Shown here: piece by piece, positions 1 through 8,138 of the stretch | Layout of the letters: each line of letters starts with the position of its first letter | Position numbering within the stretch: the stretch's first letter is position 1 | Notes under the pieces: generated by a model | The model's input: the letters and a program-made list of their open reading frames with translations, nothing else | Database searches by the model: none | Told to the model about the DNA's origin: nothing | Program-made: the position numbers and the translations under genes | NCBI GenBank assembly: GCA_023228645.1 | Contig: JALOAT010000028.1 | Span: 1 to 47,864 of the forward strand | From: Gammaproteobacteria bacterium | Lineage (GTDB): Bacteria; Pseudomonadota; Gammaproteobacteria; Thiohalomonadales; Thiohalomonadaceae | Reading direction: 5' to 3' | Length of the DNA: 47,864 bases

Positions 1-1620
1 CGCCCCTTGCGCGACCAGGCGGTGCTCGCCGCGCGCCATGACGCCATCGCGGCCCTGCTCGAGGCCGACGCCTGCGACGAGCTGCGCGGCCAGTTGCGCG
101 GCATCGGCGACGTGGAGCGCATCCTGGCACGCGTGGCGCTGAAGACCGCACGCCCGCGCGACCTCACCCAATTGCGCACCGCCCTCGGCCGGCTGCCCGA
201 CTTGCATGCGCAGGTGTGCGCCCTGGACGTGGCGCTGCTCACGGCCCTCGGCGCACGCATCCAGGCCTTCCCGGAACTGGAAGACCGGCTCACGCGGGCC
301 ATCATCGACAACCCGCCGGTGCTCATTCGCGACGGCGGCGTGATCGCCCCGGGCTACGACGCGGAGCTGGACGAACTGCGCACCCTCAAGGACAACGCCG
401 ACCAGTTCATGGTGGAACTGGAGACCCGCGAGCGCGAGCGTTCCGGGATCGGCGCGCTGAAGGTCGGCTACAACCGCGTGCACGGCTTCTACATCGAAGT
501 GAGCCGGCGCGACAGCGAGCGCGTGCCCGACGACTTCATCCGCCGCCAGACCCTCAAGGGCGTGGAGCGTTACATCACCCCCGAGCTCAAGGCCTTCGAG
601 GATAAGGTGCTGTCCGCCAGCGAGCGCGCCCTGGCGCGCGAGAAGCAGCTCTACGAGGAATTACTGGACATCCTCGGTACGCGTCTGGCCGACCTGCAGG
701 ACACCGCCGCCGCGCTCGCCGAGCTGGACGCGCTCGCCAACCTCGCGGAGCGGGCCACCGCGTTGCGCCTGGTGCGACCCGAACTGAGTCCCGAGCCGGG
801 CATGGTCATCCGCGCCGGCCGCCACCCGGTGGTGGAACAGGCCAGCGAGGCGCCTTTCGTGCCCAACGACCTCAGCCTCACCGACGACACGCGCATGCTA
901 CTGGTCACCGGCCCCAACATGGGCGGCAAGTCCACCTACATGCGCCAGACCGCGCTCATCGTGCTGCTGGCCTACGCGGGCAGCTACGTGCCGGCCGACG
1001 CGGCGCGCCTCGGCCCGGTCGATCGCATCTTCACGCGCATCGGCGCCTCCGACGACCTCGCCAGCGGGCGCTCCACCTTCATGGTGGAAATGACCGAGAC
1101 CGCCAACATCCTGCACAACGCCACCGCCGAGAGCCTGGTGCTCATGGACGAGATCGGCCGCGGCACCAGCACCTTCGACGGCCTGTCCCTGGCCTGGGCC
1201 GCGGCCGTGGAACTGGCGCGCCGGCGCGCCTTCACCCTGTTCGCCACCCACTACTTCGAACTGACCGCCCTGCCCGAGCAACTACCGGGCGTGCGCAACG
1301 TCCACCTGGATGCGGTGGAGCACGGCCATGACATCGTATTCCTGCATGCGGTCAAACCGGGGCCGGCGAGCCAGAGCTACGGACTCGCCGTGGCCGCACT
1401 GGCGGGCGTGCCGCGCCACGTCATCGGCGAAGCGCGCGCCAAACTGCGTGAATTGGAAGACGGCAACGTGAGCAAGGCCGCGCCCGTGGCGGCGCAAATG
1501 GACATGTTCGTACGGCCCGACGCGCTGCGCGAAACGCTGGACCGCCTCGACCCGGACCAGCTCACCCCGCGTGATGCCCTCGCGGCCCTGTACGAACTCA
1601 AGCGGCTGGCTTCCGGCTAA
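1..1620 (+). CDS. mutS: DNA mismatch repair protein MutS, C-terminal part (5' end outside window)
   Basis: MutS recognises mismatches and small insertion/deletion loops and recruits MutL in an ATP-dependent way. The frame is open from base 1 (R-P-L-R-D-Q), so the gene begins upstream and no start lies here. Visible are the core and clamp region, the Walker A motif GPNMGGKST (about 910-936), a Walker B/D-loop region with DEIGRGTSTFDG (about 1147-1182), the ATHYFELT segment, and a C-terminal tail ending in a LDPDQLTPRDAL-type motif that matches the dimer/tetramer tail of gammaproteobacterial MutS. It ends about 100 bp before fdxA. The partner gene mutL lies at the other end of the window on the opposite strand. 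Confidence 0.97.
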   Translation, partial: RPLRDQAVLAARHDAIAALLEADACDELRGQLRGIGDVERILARVALKTARPRDLTQLRTALGRLPDLHAQVCALDVALLTALGARIQAFPELEDRLTRAIIDNPPVLIRDGGVIAPGYDAELDELRTLKDNADQFMVELETRERERSGIGALKVGYNRVHGFYIEVSRRDSERVPDDFIRRQTLKGVERYITPELKAFEDKVLSASERALAREKQLYEELLDILGTRLADLQDTAAALAELDALANLAERATALRLVRPELSPEPGMVIRAGRHPVVEQASEAPFVPNDLSLTDDTRMLLVTGPNMGGKSTYMRQTALIVLLAYAGSYVPADAARLGPVDRIFTRIGASDDLASGRSTFMVEMTETANILHNATAESLVLMDEIGRGTSTFDGLSLAWAAAVELARRRAFTLFATHYFELTALPEQLPGVRNVHLDAVEHGHDIVFLHAVKPGPASQSYGLAVAALAGVPRHVIGEARAKLRELEDGNVSKAAPVAAQMDMFVRPDALRETLDRLDPDQLTPRDALAALYELKRLASG

Positions 1621-1725
1621 GCTCTGGGAGCCAAGAAGAAGAGAACAGCCCAACGCAAAGGCGCGACGGGCGCAAAAACCCTGATTGGTTGGCCGTGGTG
1701 CTTTTTGCTTACCCGGGAGAGCGCA

Positions 1726-2049
1726 ATGACGTATGTGGTTACGGAGAACTGCATCCGCTGCAAGTACACGGATTGCGTGGACGTGTGCCCGGTGGACTGC
1801 TTCCACGAGGGACCGAATTTCCTCGCCATCGATCCGGAAGAATGCATCGACTGCAGTCTGTGTGAGCCGGAGTGCCCCGTCGGTGCGATTGTCGCGGGTG
1901 ATGACGTGCCGAATGCCCAACGCCATTTCCTGGAACTGAATGCGGAATTGGCGAAGGTCTGGCCGGTGCTGTCGCAGAAAAAGGCGCCACTGCCCGACGC
2001 ACAGGAATGGGACGGTGTACCGGACAAGCTGGGCTATCTGGAGCGCTGA
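1726..2049 (+). CDS. fdxA: 7Fe ferredoxin (3Fe-4S / 4Fe-4S), FdxA type
   Basis: Small electron carrier of 107 residues. Cysteines 9, 17 and 50 fit the 3Fe-4S ligand positions and cysteines 21, 40, 43 and 46 the 4Fe-4S positions of Azotobacter FdI-type seven-iron ferredoxins. The extra C12 and C25 also match that family. A basic/aromatic C-terminal extension of about 45 residues is typical of FdxA. The ATG at 1726 is preferred over an upstream in-frame start at 1705 because it gives the conserved N-terminus MTYVVTENC. It follows mutS, an arrangement seen in many gammaproteobacteria, and is followed by a hairpin terminator. Confidence 0.95.
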   Translation: MTYVVTENCIRCKYTDCVDVCPVDCFHEGPNFLAIDPEECIDCSLCEPECPVGAIVAGDDVPNAQRHFLELNAELAKVWPVLSQKKAPLPDAQEWDGVPDKLGYLER

Positions 2050-2062
2050 GCCAAAAACAAGA

Positions 2063-2086
2063 AAGGGCGACCCATAGGTCGCCCTT
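2063..2086 (+). terminator. hairpin downstream of fdxA
   Basis: A perfect 10-bp stem (AAGGGCGACC / GGTCGCCCTT) with a four-base loop lies 13 bp after the fdxA stop. The T-run after it is weak (TTCAAT), so termination may be partial. Confidence 0.6.
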
Positions 2087-2441
2087 CAATCCATCAGGCC
2101 TCCTGGCCGCAGTCACATCATGTGACCAATCATCCGTGATGTTCCCTGACTACCCCTCCGTGCGAGCTAAAACTAGGCACTCCGACCGGTGGTGACAAGA
2201 CCCTACAGAGCGTGGTTTTGTCGCCGCCCGCCGCGCGGGTCTGCCACTATTCATTTGCCATACAGCGACTTACATCCGCAAGGTCAGGTTCACGTCCTGC
2301 CCGCCTGACGCAAAAAGCCGATTTTGACCTACCCGCTTTTCGGAATATTCCTACAACCCGAACACCGCACCCAGCCGCTTGAATACGCATGATCCGTCCC
2401 CACCTCCTGCCGCTAGTGCCGATTCGTCCCCAGGAGTCCTG
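2087..2441. other. intergenic region between fdxA and the thioredoxin-TPR gene
   Basis: No coding sequence is convincing here. A possible sigma70-like promoter for the downstream gene is TTGACC at 2324-2329 with TATTCC at 2346-2351 (16-bp spacing), which is weak. The Shine-Dalgarno AGGAG at 2432-2436 belongs to the next gene. No other structure was seen. Confidence 0.4.
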
Positions 2442-3293
2442 ATGGCAAGCTCGCCCCACATCCAAGACGTAACCATGGACAACTTCACCGCAGTACTGGA
2501 AACCTCCCGCCGCGTCCCGGTGTTGGTGGATTTCTGGGCCGCCTGGTGCGGCCCCTGCCGCATGCTGTTGCCCATCGTGAGCCGTTTGGCTGAGGAATAT
2601 GCCGGCCAGTTCGTGCTGGCCAAGGTCAACATCGATGAGCAACCCGAGCTCGCCACCCGCTTCGGCGTACGCAGCGTGCCCACGGTCAAGCTGGTGAAGA
2701 ACGGTGAGGTGGTTGACGAGTTCCTTGGCGCCCAGCCCGAATCTACCGTGCGCGCCTTCCTCGATCGACACATCGAACGGGAATCGGATCGTATCGCCGC
2801 GGAAGCCGAGGCCTTGCTCGCGGCCGGGCAGGTGGCGGAGGCCTCACAAAGGCTCGAAGCGGCCTTGGCTGCGGAGCCGGGCAGCAGCCGCTTGTTGGTT
2901 GCCTTGGCCGATGCCGCACTGCATGCCGGTGACAGCGCCCGAGCCCGCGTGCTGCTCGAACAATTGCCCGTCGCCGCGCGCGACGACACCGTGGCGCGTA
3001 TCGAGGCGCGGCTCGAATTCGCCGATCGCGCCGCCGACATCCCGCCGCTTGAAGCATTGCTCGCGCGCGTGCAGGCCAACGCCGACGACAGTGAAGCACG
3101 CCATCAGCTCGCGACACACCAGCTCGTTGCAGGCCAAAACGAGGCCGCCCTCGACAATCTGCTCGAACTGCTCAAGCGTGACCGCAACTACCGTGATGCG
3201 GCACGCGCGGACATGCTCAAGGTGTTCCAGCTCCTTGGCGATCAAGAGCTGGTAAGCCGTTACCGCGGTCTCATGTTCAACGCCCTGCACTGA
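2442..3293 (+). CDS. cnoX: thioredoxin domain / TPR protein (CnoX/YbbN family)
   Basis: 283 residues. An N-terminal thioredoxin fold (about residues 8-110) carries WCGPC with C36 and C39, and a helical TPR-like C-terminal half (about 115-280) follows. In this family the protein acts as a holdase/redox chaperone (chaperedoxin) cooperating with GroEL and DnaK. The E. coli member has a degenerate active site, whereas this one keeps the classical CGPC, so it may be a true oxidoreductase. The ATG at 2442 is chosen because AGGAG lies 5 bp upstream; a longer reading from 2379 adds an unconserved Pro/Ser-rich stretch. Confidence 0.9.
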   Translation: MASSPHIQDVTMDNFTAVLETSRRVPVLVDFWAAWCGPCRMLLPIVSRLAEEYAGQFVLAKVNIDEQPELATRFGVRSVPTVKLVKNGEVVDEFLGAQPESTVRAFLDRHIERESDRIAAEAEALLAAGQVAEASQRLEAALAAEPGSSRLLVALADAALHAGDSARARVLLEQLPVAARDDTVARIEARLEFADRAADIPPLEALLARVQANADDSEARHQLATHQLVAGQNEAALDNLLELLKRDRNYRDAARADMLKVFQLLGDQELVSRYRGLMFNALH

Positions 3294-3466
3294 ATTTTTC
3301 CGGCTTGCAACGGCCGGGGCCGCAGCCGTGCGCCCCGCGCTGCGACCCTCGCTCTCAAGGCTTTCCCGAAACCCGCCACAGCCTTGCGTTTTCCGTTTCT
3401 GCTTGCGGCGCGCCTGTGCTAAAAGGGGCCATTTCCACACACAGACCAGAGGGTTCAGGGGGAAAA

Positions 3467-4435
3467 ATGGACGTGCGTAAGGTGGTGACGGTGGCGCTGC
3501 TCGGCTGCGCCGCAGCGGGCTCGGCGCTGGCAGCAAACGGACCCGACGAACTCTGGGAAGTGACCGTCAAGGTGGAAATGACCGGCATGCCGTTTGCCTT
3601 GCCGGCGCAAACCGTGGAGGTGTGCGTGCCCAAGGGTCAGATGGAGGGCACGGCGCAGATGGACGAGAACTGCACGACCTATGACGTGAAGAAGTCGGGC
3701 AACAAGACCAGCTATCGCTTCAAGTGCAGCGGTGACATGACCATGAGCGGCCAGGGCGAGTCGACCATGGCCGGCAACAGCTACAAGGGGAGCATGCAGG
3801 CCAAGGGCCACGGCGACGGCGTCTCCTTCGAAATGAAGCAGAGCTACTCGGGCAAGCGCATAGGCAACTGCACCTACGAGGATCCAAGCGAGAAGATTGC
3901 GGACATGCAGGCCAAACATAAGGCCGACCTGGACAGGATCTGTGACCCACGTGAGGCCAACCTGGAATGGCGCATGTACGAAGCCAACAACGTTTGCGCC
4001 GATTACCGCGACGCCTTCTGCAAACACGTCAAGAACCTCGCCAAGGATATGCGCGATCCGGCGCGCTTCGCCGACGCTGCCGGCGAAAACGAGGGCTGGC
4101 ACGAAGCCCTGAGCCACTGCGGTGTGGATCCCAAGCCGCTACAGGCAGACGCCTGCAAGCGCGCCAACAAGACCAAGAACTGGCAGTTCGTTGCCGATTT
4201 CTGCGAAGCCGATGCGAAGGCCCTCGCCGCGAAGCATTGTGCGGGCCGCACGTACACCAGTGCCATGGAATCGGAATATGCCCCCATCTGCGTCACCTAC
4301 GCGCAAGACAACGTGGCGAAGGGCGAGCGGAAAGCGGCCGCACCCACGGAAACCGACGCCAGCGATGGCGGTCAGGGCATGCAGATGCTGAAGGAAGGCG
4401 TGAAGGAAGGTCTGAAGGGCCTGTTCGGTTTCTAG
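3467..4435 (+). CDS. DUF3617-type secreted protein
   Basis: 322 residues. A clear signal peptide (basic MDVRKV, hydrophobic core, cleavage near ALAA) is followed by a DUF3617-like domain at about residues 25-145 (start LWEVTVKVEM, VEVCVP, a conserved Cys pair, YKGSM). The function of DUF3617 is unknown; family members are periplasmic. The second half (about 150-300) is cysteine-rich and basic, with many single cysteines spaced along helices, and ends in a short helix with KEGVKEGLKGLF. The ATG at 3467 has GGGGGAA just upstream. It ends 4 bp before the carboxypeptidase gene, which suggests co-transcription. Confidence 0.8.
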   Translation: MDVRKVVTVALLGCAAAGSALAANGPDELWEVTVKVEMTGMPFALPAQTVEVCVPKGQMEGTAQMDENCTTYDVKKSGNKTSYRFKCSGDMTMSGQGESTMAGNSYKGSMQAKGHGDGVSFEMKQSYSGKRIGNCTYEDPSEKIADMQAKHKADLDRICDPREANLEWRMYEANNVCADYRDAFCKHVKNLAKDMRDPARFADAAGENEGWHEALSHCGVDPKPLQADACKRANKTKNWQFVADFCEADAKALAAKHCAGRTYTSAMESEYAPICVTYAQDNVAKGERKAAAPTETDASDGGQGMQMLKEGVKEGLKGLFGF

Positions 4436-4439
4436 GGTA

Positions 4440-5243
4440 ATGCGCCGCCGTTTGCGCGCGCTCTGCCTGACGCTCGCCGCGTTCAGCGGAGCGGCGCTCG
4501 CCGCGGAGGATCGCTACCCCGATCTGGCCGCAGCCTACCTGGTGGAAGTGAGCGGGACCACGCTGTGGGCGGGCGGCCAGGACCGGCGCCTGCCCCCGGC
4601 CAGCCTCACCAAACTCATGACCGCGCTGCTGGTGGTGGAGGATTACCGCCCGGACGAGTGGGTCACCGTGAGTCCGCGTGCCGCGGCCGCCACGGGGGCA
4701 CGCGTCGGACTGCGCGCGGGCACGCGCCTCAAGGTGAGCGATCTGTTGGCCGCCACCCTGGTGCGCTCGGCCAACGACGCCTGCCTCGCCCTCGCCGAGC
4801 ACTACGCAGGCAGTGAAACCGCCTTCGTCGCGCGCATGAACCGGCGCGCGGAAACCCTGGGCCTGAACGATACCCGCTTTGCCAATGCCTGCGGCTTTGA
4901 TGCGCCGGGGCACTACTCCACCGTCGGCGACCTGGCCGCACTCGCGCGCCTTGCCATGCAGTCCCCCGTGTTCGCCGAGCTGGTGAAACAGCGCGACGTG
5001 CAGATCCAGGATGCGCGCGGCGGGCGTTACACGCTTCGCAATACCAACGCCCTCGTGGGCACCTATCCGGGCACCCTCGGTATCAAGTCCGGTTTTACCA
5101 ACGGCGCGGGACGCTGCATCGCCGCGCTGGTGGAGCGCAAGGGCGTACAGGTGTTGCTCATCATGCTGAACGCACAGGACCGCTGGTGGGACGCGGTCGG
5201 CGTGCTGGAAAACGCCTTTGAACACGCGCCCGCTCAGCGTTAG
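4440..5243 (+). CDS. D-alanyl-D-alanine carboxypeptidase, S11 (PBP5/6-like) family
   Basis: 267 residues with an N-terminal signal peptide (cleavage near ALAAED). The three penicillin-binding motifs are present in order: SLTK at 55-58 (nucleophile Ser55), SAN at 110-112 and KSG at 216-218. It should trim the terminal D-Ala of peptidoglycan stem peptides in the periplasm. It is shorter than E. coli DacA (about 400 residues) and lacks the C-terminal beta domain and amphipathic anchor, so it is the compact single-domain form. Its 3' end overlaps the next reading frame by 26 bp. Confidence 0.93.
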   Translation: MRRRLRALCLTLAAFSGAALAAEDRYPDLAAAYLVEVSGTTLWAGGQDRRLPPASLTKLMTALLVVEDYRPDEWVTVSPRAAAATGARVGLRAGTRLKVSDLLAATLVRSANDACLALAEHYAGSETAFVARMNRRAETLGLNDTRFANACGFDAPGHYSTVGDLAALARLAMQSPVFAELVKQRDVQIQDARGGRYTLRNTNALVGTYPGTLGIKSGFTNGAGRCIAALVERKGVQVLLIMLNAQDRWWDAVGVLENAFEHAPAQR

Positions 5244-6570
5244 CGCCCAGGTGATCGTGCTGGTCACGCTGGTCGTCGCGGCCTACCTGAACAGTTTCGA
5301 TGGGGCGTTCCAGTTCGACGACTACCGCGTCATCGTCGACAACCCGCGGGTGCACAGCTGGAGCGCCTGGCTCGCTTCCATGCCGGGCATCCGGCCGCTG
5401 CTCAAACTGTCCTATGTGCTCAGCTGGACGGTCGGCGCGGGCAGCGCCGCGTTTCATGCCTTCAACCTGCTCTGTCACCTCGGCAGCACCCTGCTGGTGT
5501 TCGTGCTGCTGCGGCGTTTCACCAGGCCCCCGTCCGCGATGCATGGCCTGCCGGTGCTGTTCGCCGCGCTCGTGTTCGCCCTGCATCCTGCGCAGACCGA
5601 GGCGGTCACCTATATCTCCGGGCGCTCCGTCTCGTTCATGGCGGTGTGCTATCTCGGCGCGGTGTTCGCCTATGTGGAGGGGCGTGAGCACAATCGCCCC
5701 TGGCTCCACGGCGTGATCTCGCCGCTCTTGTTCGTCGCAGCCATGCTGGTGAAGGAGACCGCCTGGACCCTGCCCTTCGCCCTGCTGCTCTGGGAACGCT
5801 TGCAACGGCAGGCCGCCTGGCGCGACGCGGCCGCGCCGCTGGCGCGGCATTTCGCCGTGCTCGCTGGTCTAGCCGCCCTCGTGCTGTCCAGCCCGGACTA
5901 CCGCTACCTGCTCGGCGTCAGCCTCGCCACGCGCCCGCCGCTCGAAAACCTGGCCGCGCAGATCCACGGTGTGTTCTATCTCATCACCCGGCCGCTGCTC
6001 GGCCTGCAGATGAACAGCGACCCGCAGGTCAGCCTGGATGTGCCGCTGATGTTCACGGCCGCAAAGGCGGGTGTACTGGCGTGTCTTCTGTGGCTGGGTT
6101 TCCACCAATGGCGACAACGGCCTTGGCTGGCGTTCGGCATCCTCTGGTTCTTTCTGCACCTGTTGCCCACCAATTCCCTGATCGCGCGCCTCGACCTTGC
6201 CAATGAGCGCCAGCTCTATCTCGCGCTCATGGGTCCGGCTTGGATCGCCGCGCACTCACTCGTTGCGGTGCCGCGGCGGGCCGCGCTCTCCATGGGTATT
6301 GCGGTGGTGGCGCTACTCGCCGCAGCGACCTTCGCGCGCAATCTGGACTATCGCGACGAGGTCCGCTTCTGGCAGGCGGCGGTGCAGGCCTCGCCGGCCA
6401 AGGCACGCCCCTGGAACAATCTCGGTTATGCGCTGCAAACCGCGGGGAGGACGGAGGAGGCACGCGCCGCCTACCAACAGGCACTGGCCCTCGATCCAGC
6501 GCAGATGCAGGCCGGGGTGAATCTGCGCCTGCTCAATGAGGCCCGGGAAAGCGAAGATGCGGGCAAGTGA
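5218..6570 (+). CDS. multi-pass membrane protein with C-terminal TPR (TMTC-like)
   Basis: About 450 residues. Roughly ten hydrophobic segments fill residues 10-385 and a TPR unit sits at about 393-435 (WNNLGYALQTAG, ALALDPAQ). The first periplasmic loop holds FDDYRVIVDNP, and a second loop holds HPAQTEAVTYISGR. Both resemble the GT-C-like TMTC/DUF1736 family of putative protein O-mannosyltransferases, so a lipid-linked sugar transferase is possible but unproven. No ATG fits. A TTG at 5218 overlaps the carboxypeptidase gene, and a GTG at 5251 is the alternative. Confidence 0.75.
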   Translation: MNTRPLSVSAQVIVLVTLVVAAYLNSFDGAFQFDDYRVIVDNPRVHSWSAWLASMPGIRPLLKLSYVLSWTVGAGSAAFHAFNLLCHLGSTLLVFVLLRRFTRPPSAMHGLPVLFAALVFALHPAQTEAVTYISGRSVSFMAVCYLGAVFAYVEGREHNRPWLHGVISPLLFVAAMLVKETAWTLPFALLLWERLQRQAAWRDAAAPLARHFAVLAGLAALVLSSPDYRYLLGVSLATRPPLENLAAQIHGVFYLITRPLLGLQMNSDPQVSLDVPLMFTAAKAGVLACLLWLGFHQWRQRPWLAFGILWFFLHLLPTNSLIARLDLANERQLYLALMGPAWIAAHSLVAVPRRAALSMGIAVVALLAAATFARNLDYRDEVRFWQAAVQASPAKARPWNNLGYALQTAGRTEEARAAYQQALALDPAQMQAGVNLRLLNEARESEDAGK

Positions 6571-6587
6571 CCAATCGGCACCTTCTT

Positions 6588-6699
6588 GCCCCCTCTCCCT
6601 CCGGGAGAGGGCTGGGGAGAGGGGAGTTATGACGACATCTCAACAGAAGTACATGCGTGGATACCCTCTCCCTGGCCCTCTCCCGGAGGCAGAGGGGGC
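6588..6699. repeat. inverted pair of CCCTCTCCC/GGGAGAGGG palindromes
   Basis: A 38-bp segment at 6588-6625 contains CCCTCTCCC-TCC-GGGAGAGGG followed by CTGGGGAGAGGGG. Its near-complete reverse complement lies at 6662-6699 with about four mismatches. The whole could fold into one long hairpin of about 112 bp. Purine/pyrimidine-rich repeats of this form are common as dispersed intergenic elements in proteobacterial genomes. Confidence 0.8.
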
Positions 6700-6883
6700 T
6701 TGCTGTCGAGTTAGACGACTCATCATCACGTACCTTTTTCCTTGCGTAGTATGACCAAGAGACAGCCCTCCGGGAGGGCGGGGCGAGGGGATCGAAACGG
6801 ATGCCAGTTCCCTTCTGAGTAGCGGCGTGTGCCCAGGCGCCCGAGTCCGTCTCTTCAGCCGACGAAGCGTAGGCTACCGACTA

Positions 6884-6944
6884 GGAGCGGCCTCAGGCCG
6901 CGAAAGGAACATCAATTGGAGAAATCGCGGCCTGAGGCTGCTCC
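6884..6944. repeat. REP-like palindromic pair (GGAGCGGCCT type)
   Basis: The 20-bp arm at 6884-6903 (GGAGCGGCCTCAGGCCGCGA) is repeated in inverted orientation at 6925-6944 with one mismatch, separated by 21 bp. Each arm is itself partly palindromic (GGCCTCAGGCC). A close relative sits at 22635-22692. It resembles REP/BIME elements of other gammaproteobacteria. Confidence 0.8.
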
Positions 6945-7009
6945 CATCGCGGAGGGTTTCGACCCAAGAGACAACCAGGAGAGATGCGGTCTGACCACTG
7001 CAAGCAGCG

Positions 7010-7918
7010 CTACCGCACACACCAATACTGCACACCTTCACCTTCAAGGAAACTCTCCGCCTCGGCACCACGCAGCATGGCGAAAGTGGCGAGCAGGCCG
7101 GCCTCGGTGCAGGTCGAGGCTGCGACGGTGACCGAACGCGGGGCGCCCTGCACCGGCCAACCCGTGGTGGGGTCAAGGATGTGGCTGTAACGCACGCCGT
7201 CCTTGAGCAGAAAGCGCCGGGTATCGCCGCTTGTCGCGACACCCCCATGCTGCAGCTCCAGGCGATGGCGACTGCTGCCGCTGTCGCCCAACGGCAGCCT
7301 GGATGCCGGATCTTCGACGCCGACAAACCAACCGCGGCCATTGCGTCGCGGGGCGTTTACATAGAGATCGCCGCCGAAGTTCACCAATACACTGGCCCCG
7401 CTCTCCTCGGTGATCAGGCGCGCGCAGCGATCCACGGCGTACTCCTTGCCGATGCCGCCAAGGTCGATCTGCATACCGGGCGGCAACGTGATCGCCGGCC
7501 GCTCCCAGGTGATCCTGTGCCAGCCCACCAGCGGCAGGATGGCGGCCACCGCCTCCGGCGTGGGTACACGATCGCTGCCGTCGAACTGCCACACCCGCCG
7601 CAGCACCCCCGAGGTGACGTCGAACCGGCCCGCGCTCAGGTCATGGCACTGGGCCGCATAATCGAGCAGGGCGGCCGTCTCCTCGTCAACCTCCAAAGGC
7701 CGGCCCGCCGAGCGGTTGATTCGCTGCACGGCGCTGTCCTCGCGATAGCGGCTGAACTTGCGTTCGACACGTGAGGCCTCCACCCGTGCGATGTCGAGCA
7801 GCCGCCGGGCCAGCCGCCCGTCGTCGATGTCCATGAGGATTTCGCACGGACTCGCCATCGCCTGGAAACGGCCCAGCCAGTAGTCCTGAACGCGTGTGAG
7901 GGAAGATTCTTTGGTCAT
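7010..7918 (-). CDS. apbE: FAD:protein FMN transferase (ApbE family)
   Basis: 302 residues. ApbE attaches FMN from FAD covalently to Ser/Thr of target proteins using Mg2+. Family motifs in order are DLGGIGKEYAVD (152-163), FGGD (181-184), SGD (230-232), HILDPTTG (246-253) and the metal-site segment TEAGLLAT (271-278). There is no signal peptide or lipobox at the N-terminus (MTKESSLTRVQDYWLGRF), and an in-frame TGA shortly upstream rules out an extension. This is unusual because most ApbE proteins are exported. It lies last in the tlpA-DUF4266-DUF3570 module and is separated from it by the palindromic element at 7957-8124. No protein with the usual flavinylation motif was noticed in the window. 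Confidence 0.93.
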   Translation of the reverse strand: MTKESSLTRVQDYWLGRFQAMASPCEILMDIDDGRLARRLLDIARVEASRVERKFSRYREDSAVQRINRSAGRPLEVDEETAALLDYAAQCHDLSAGRFDVTSGVLRRVWQFDGSDRVPTPEAVAAILPLVGWHRITWERPAITLPPGMQIDLGGIGKEYAVDRCARLITEESGASVLVNFGGDLYVNAPRRNGRGWFVGVEDPASRLPLGDSGSSRHRLELQHGGVATSGDTRRFLLKDGVRYSHILDPTTGWPVQGAPRSVTVAASTCTEAGLLATFAMLRGAEAESFLEGEGVQYWCVR

Positions 7919-7956
7919 GGAAAAGGGTGGCGCGGCTCAACTGCCGCGCCATGGCT

Positions 7957-8124
7957 TAGCAGCCTGTCGGACTTAGGTGCCCGTAGCGAGCAAGATGGGA
8001 GAGCGAGATCAAATTTTTCCCGGTTTCGAGGCGCATAGTGGTTCTACGCAACGAGAAACCGGGGAAAATTTGAACCGCTATCCAACCGGCGCAGTAGGAG
8101 CATCCTAAATCCGACAGGCTGCTA
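7957..8124. mobile_element. 168-bp terminal-inverted-repeat element (MITE-like), non-coding
   Basis: Ends are perfect 15-bp inverted repeats (TAGCAGCCTGTCGGA at 7957-7971 and its complement at 8110-8124), extending to 21 bp with one mismatch. Nested inside is a second imperfect stem of about 26 bp (8009-8034 with 8047-8072), built around AAATTTTTCCCGGTTTC and its complement, with an AT-containing loop. No reading frame is supported. The size, terminal repeats and lack of coding fit a miniature inverted-repeat element. No target-site duplication could be confirmed. It splits the DUF3570 gene from apbE. Confidence 0.75.
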
Positions 8125-8138
8125 GACCTTACGGGGAA

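Larger units (their letters stand above)
6571..7009. other. gene-free repeat region between convergent genes
   Basis: The gap between the TMTC-like gene (+) and apbE (-) holds no plausible gene. It contains two palindromic repeats described separately (6588-6699 and 6884-6944) and a short CCCTCCGGGAGGG palindrome around 6767-6779. Because the flanking genes converge, these structures could serve as transcription terminators or mRNA 3'-end stabilisers. Confidence 0.7.

Noticed and set aside
1641..1680. Further copy of the CGCGGAG-type repeat downstream of mutS
   Set aside because: There is only one short arm resembling CAACGCAAAGG-CGCGACGGGCGCAAA and no partner arm.
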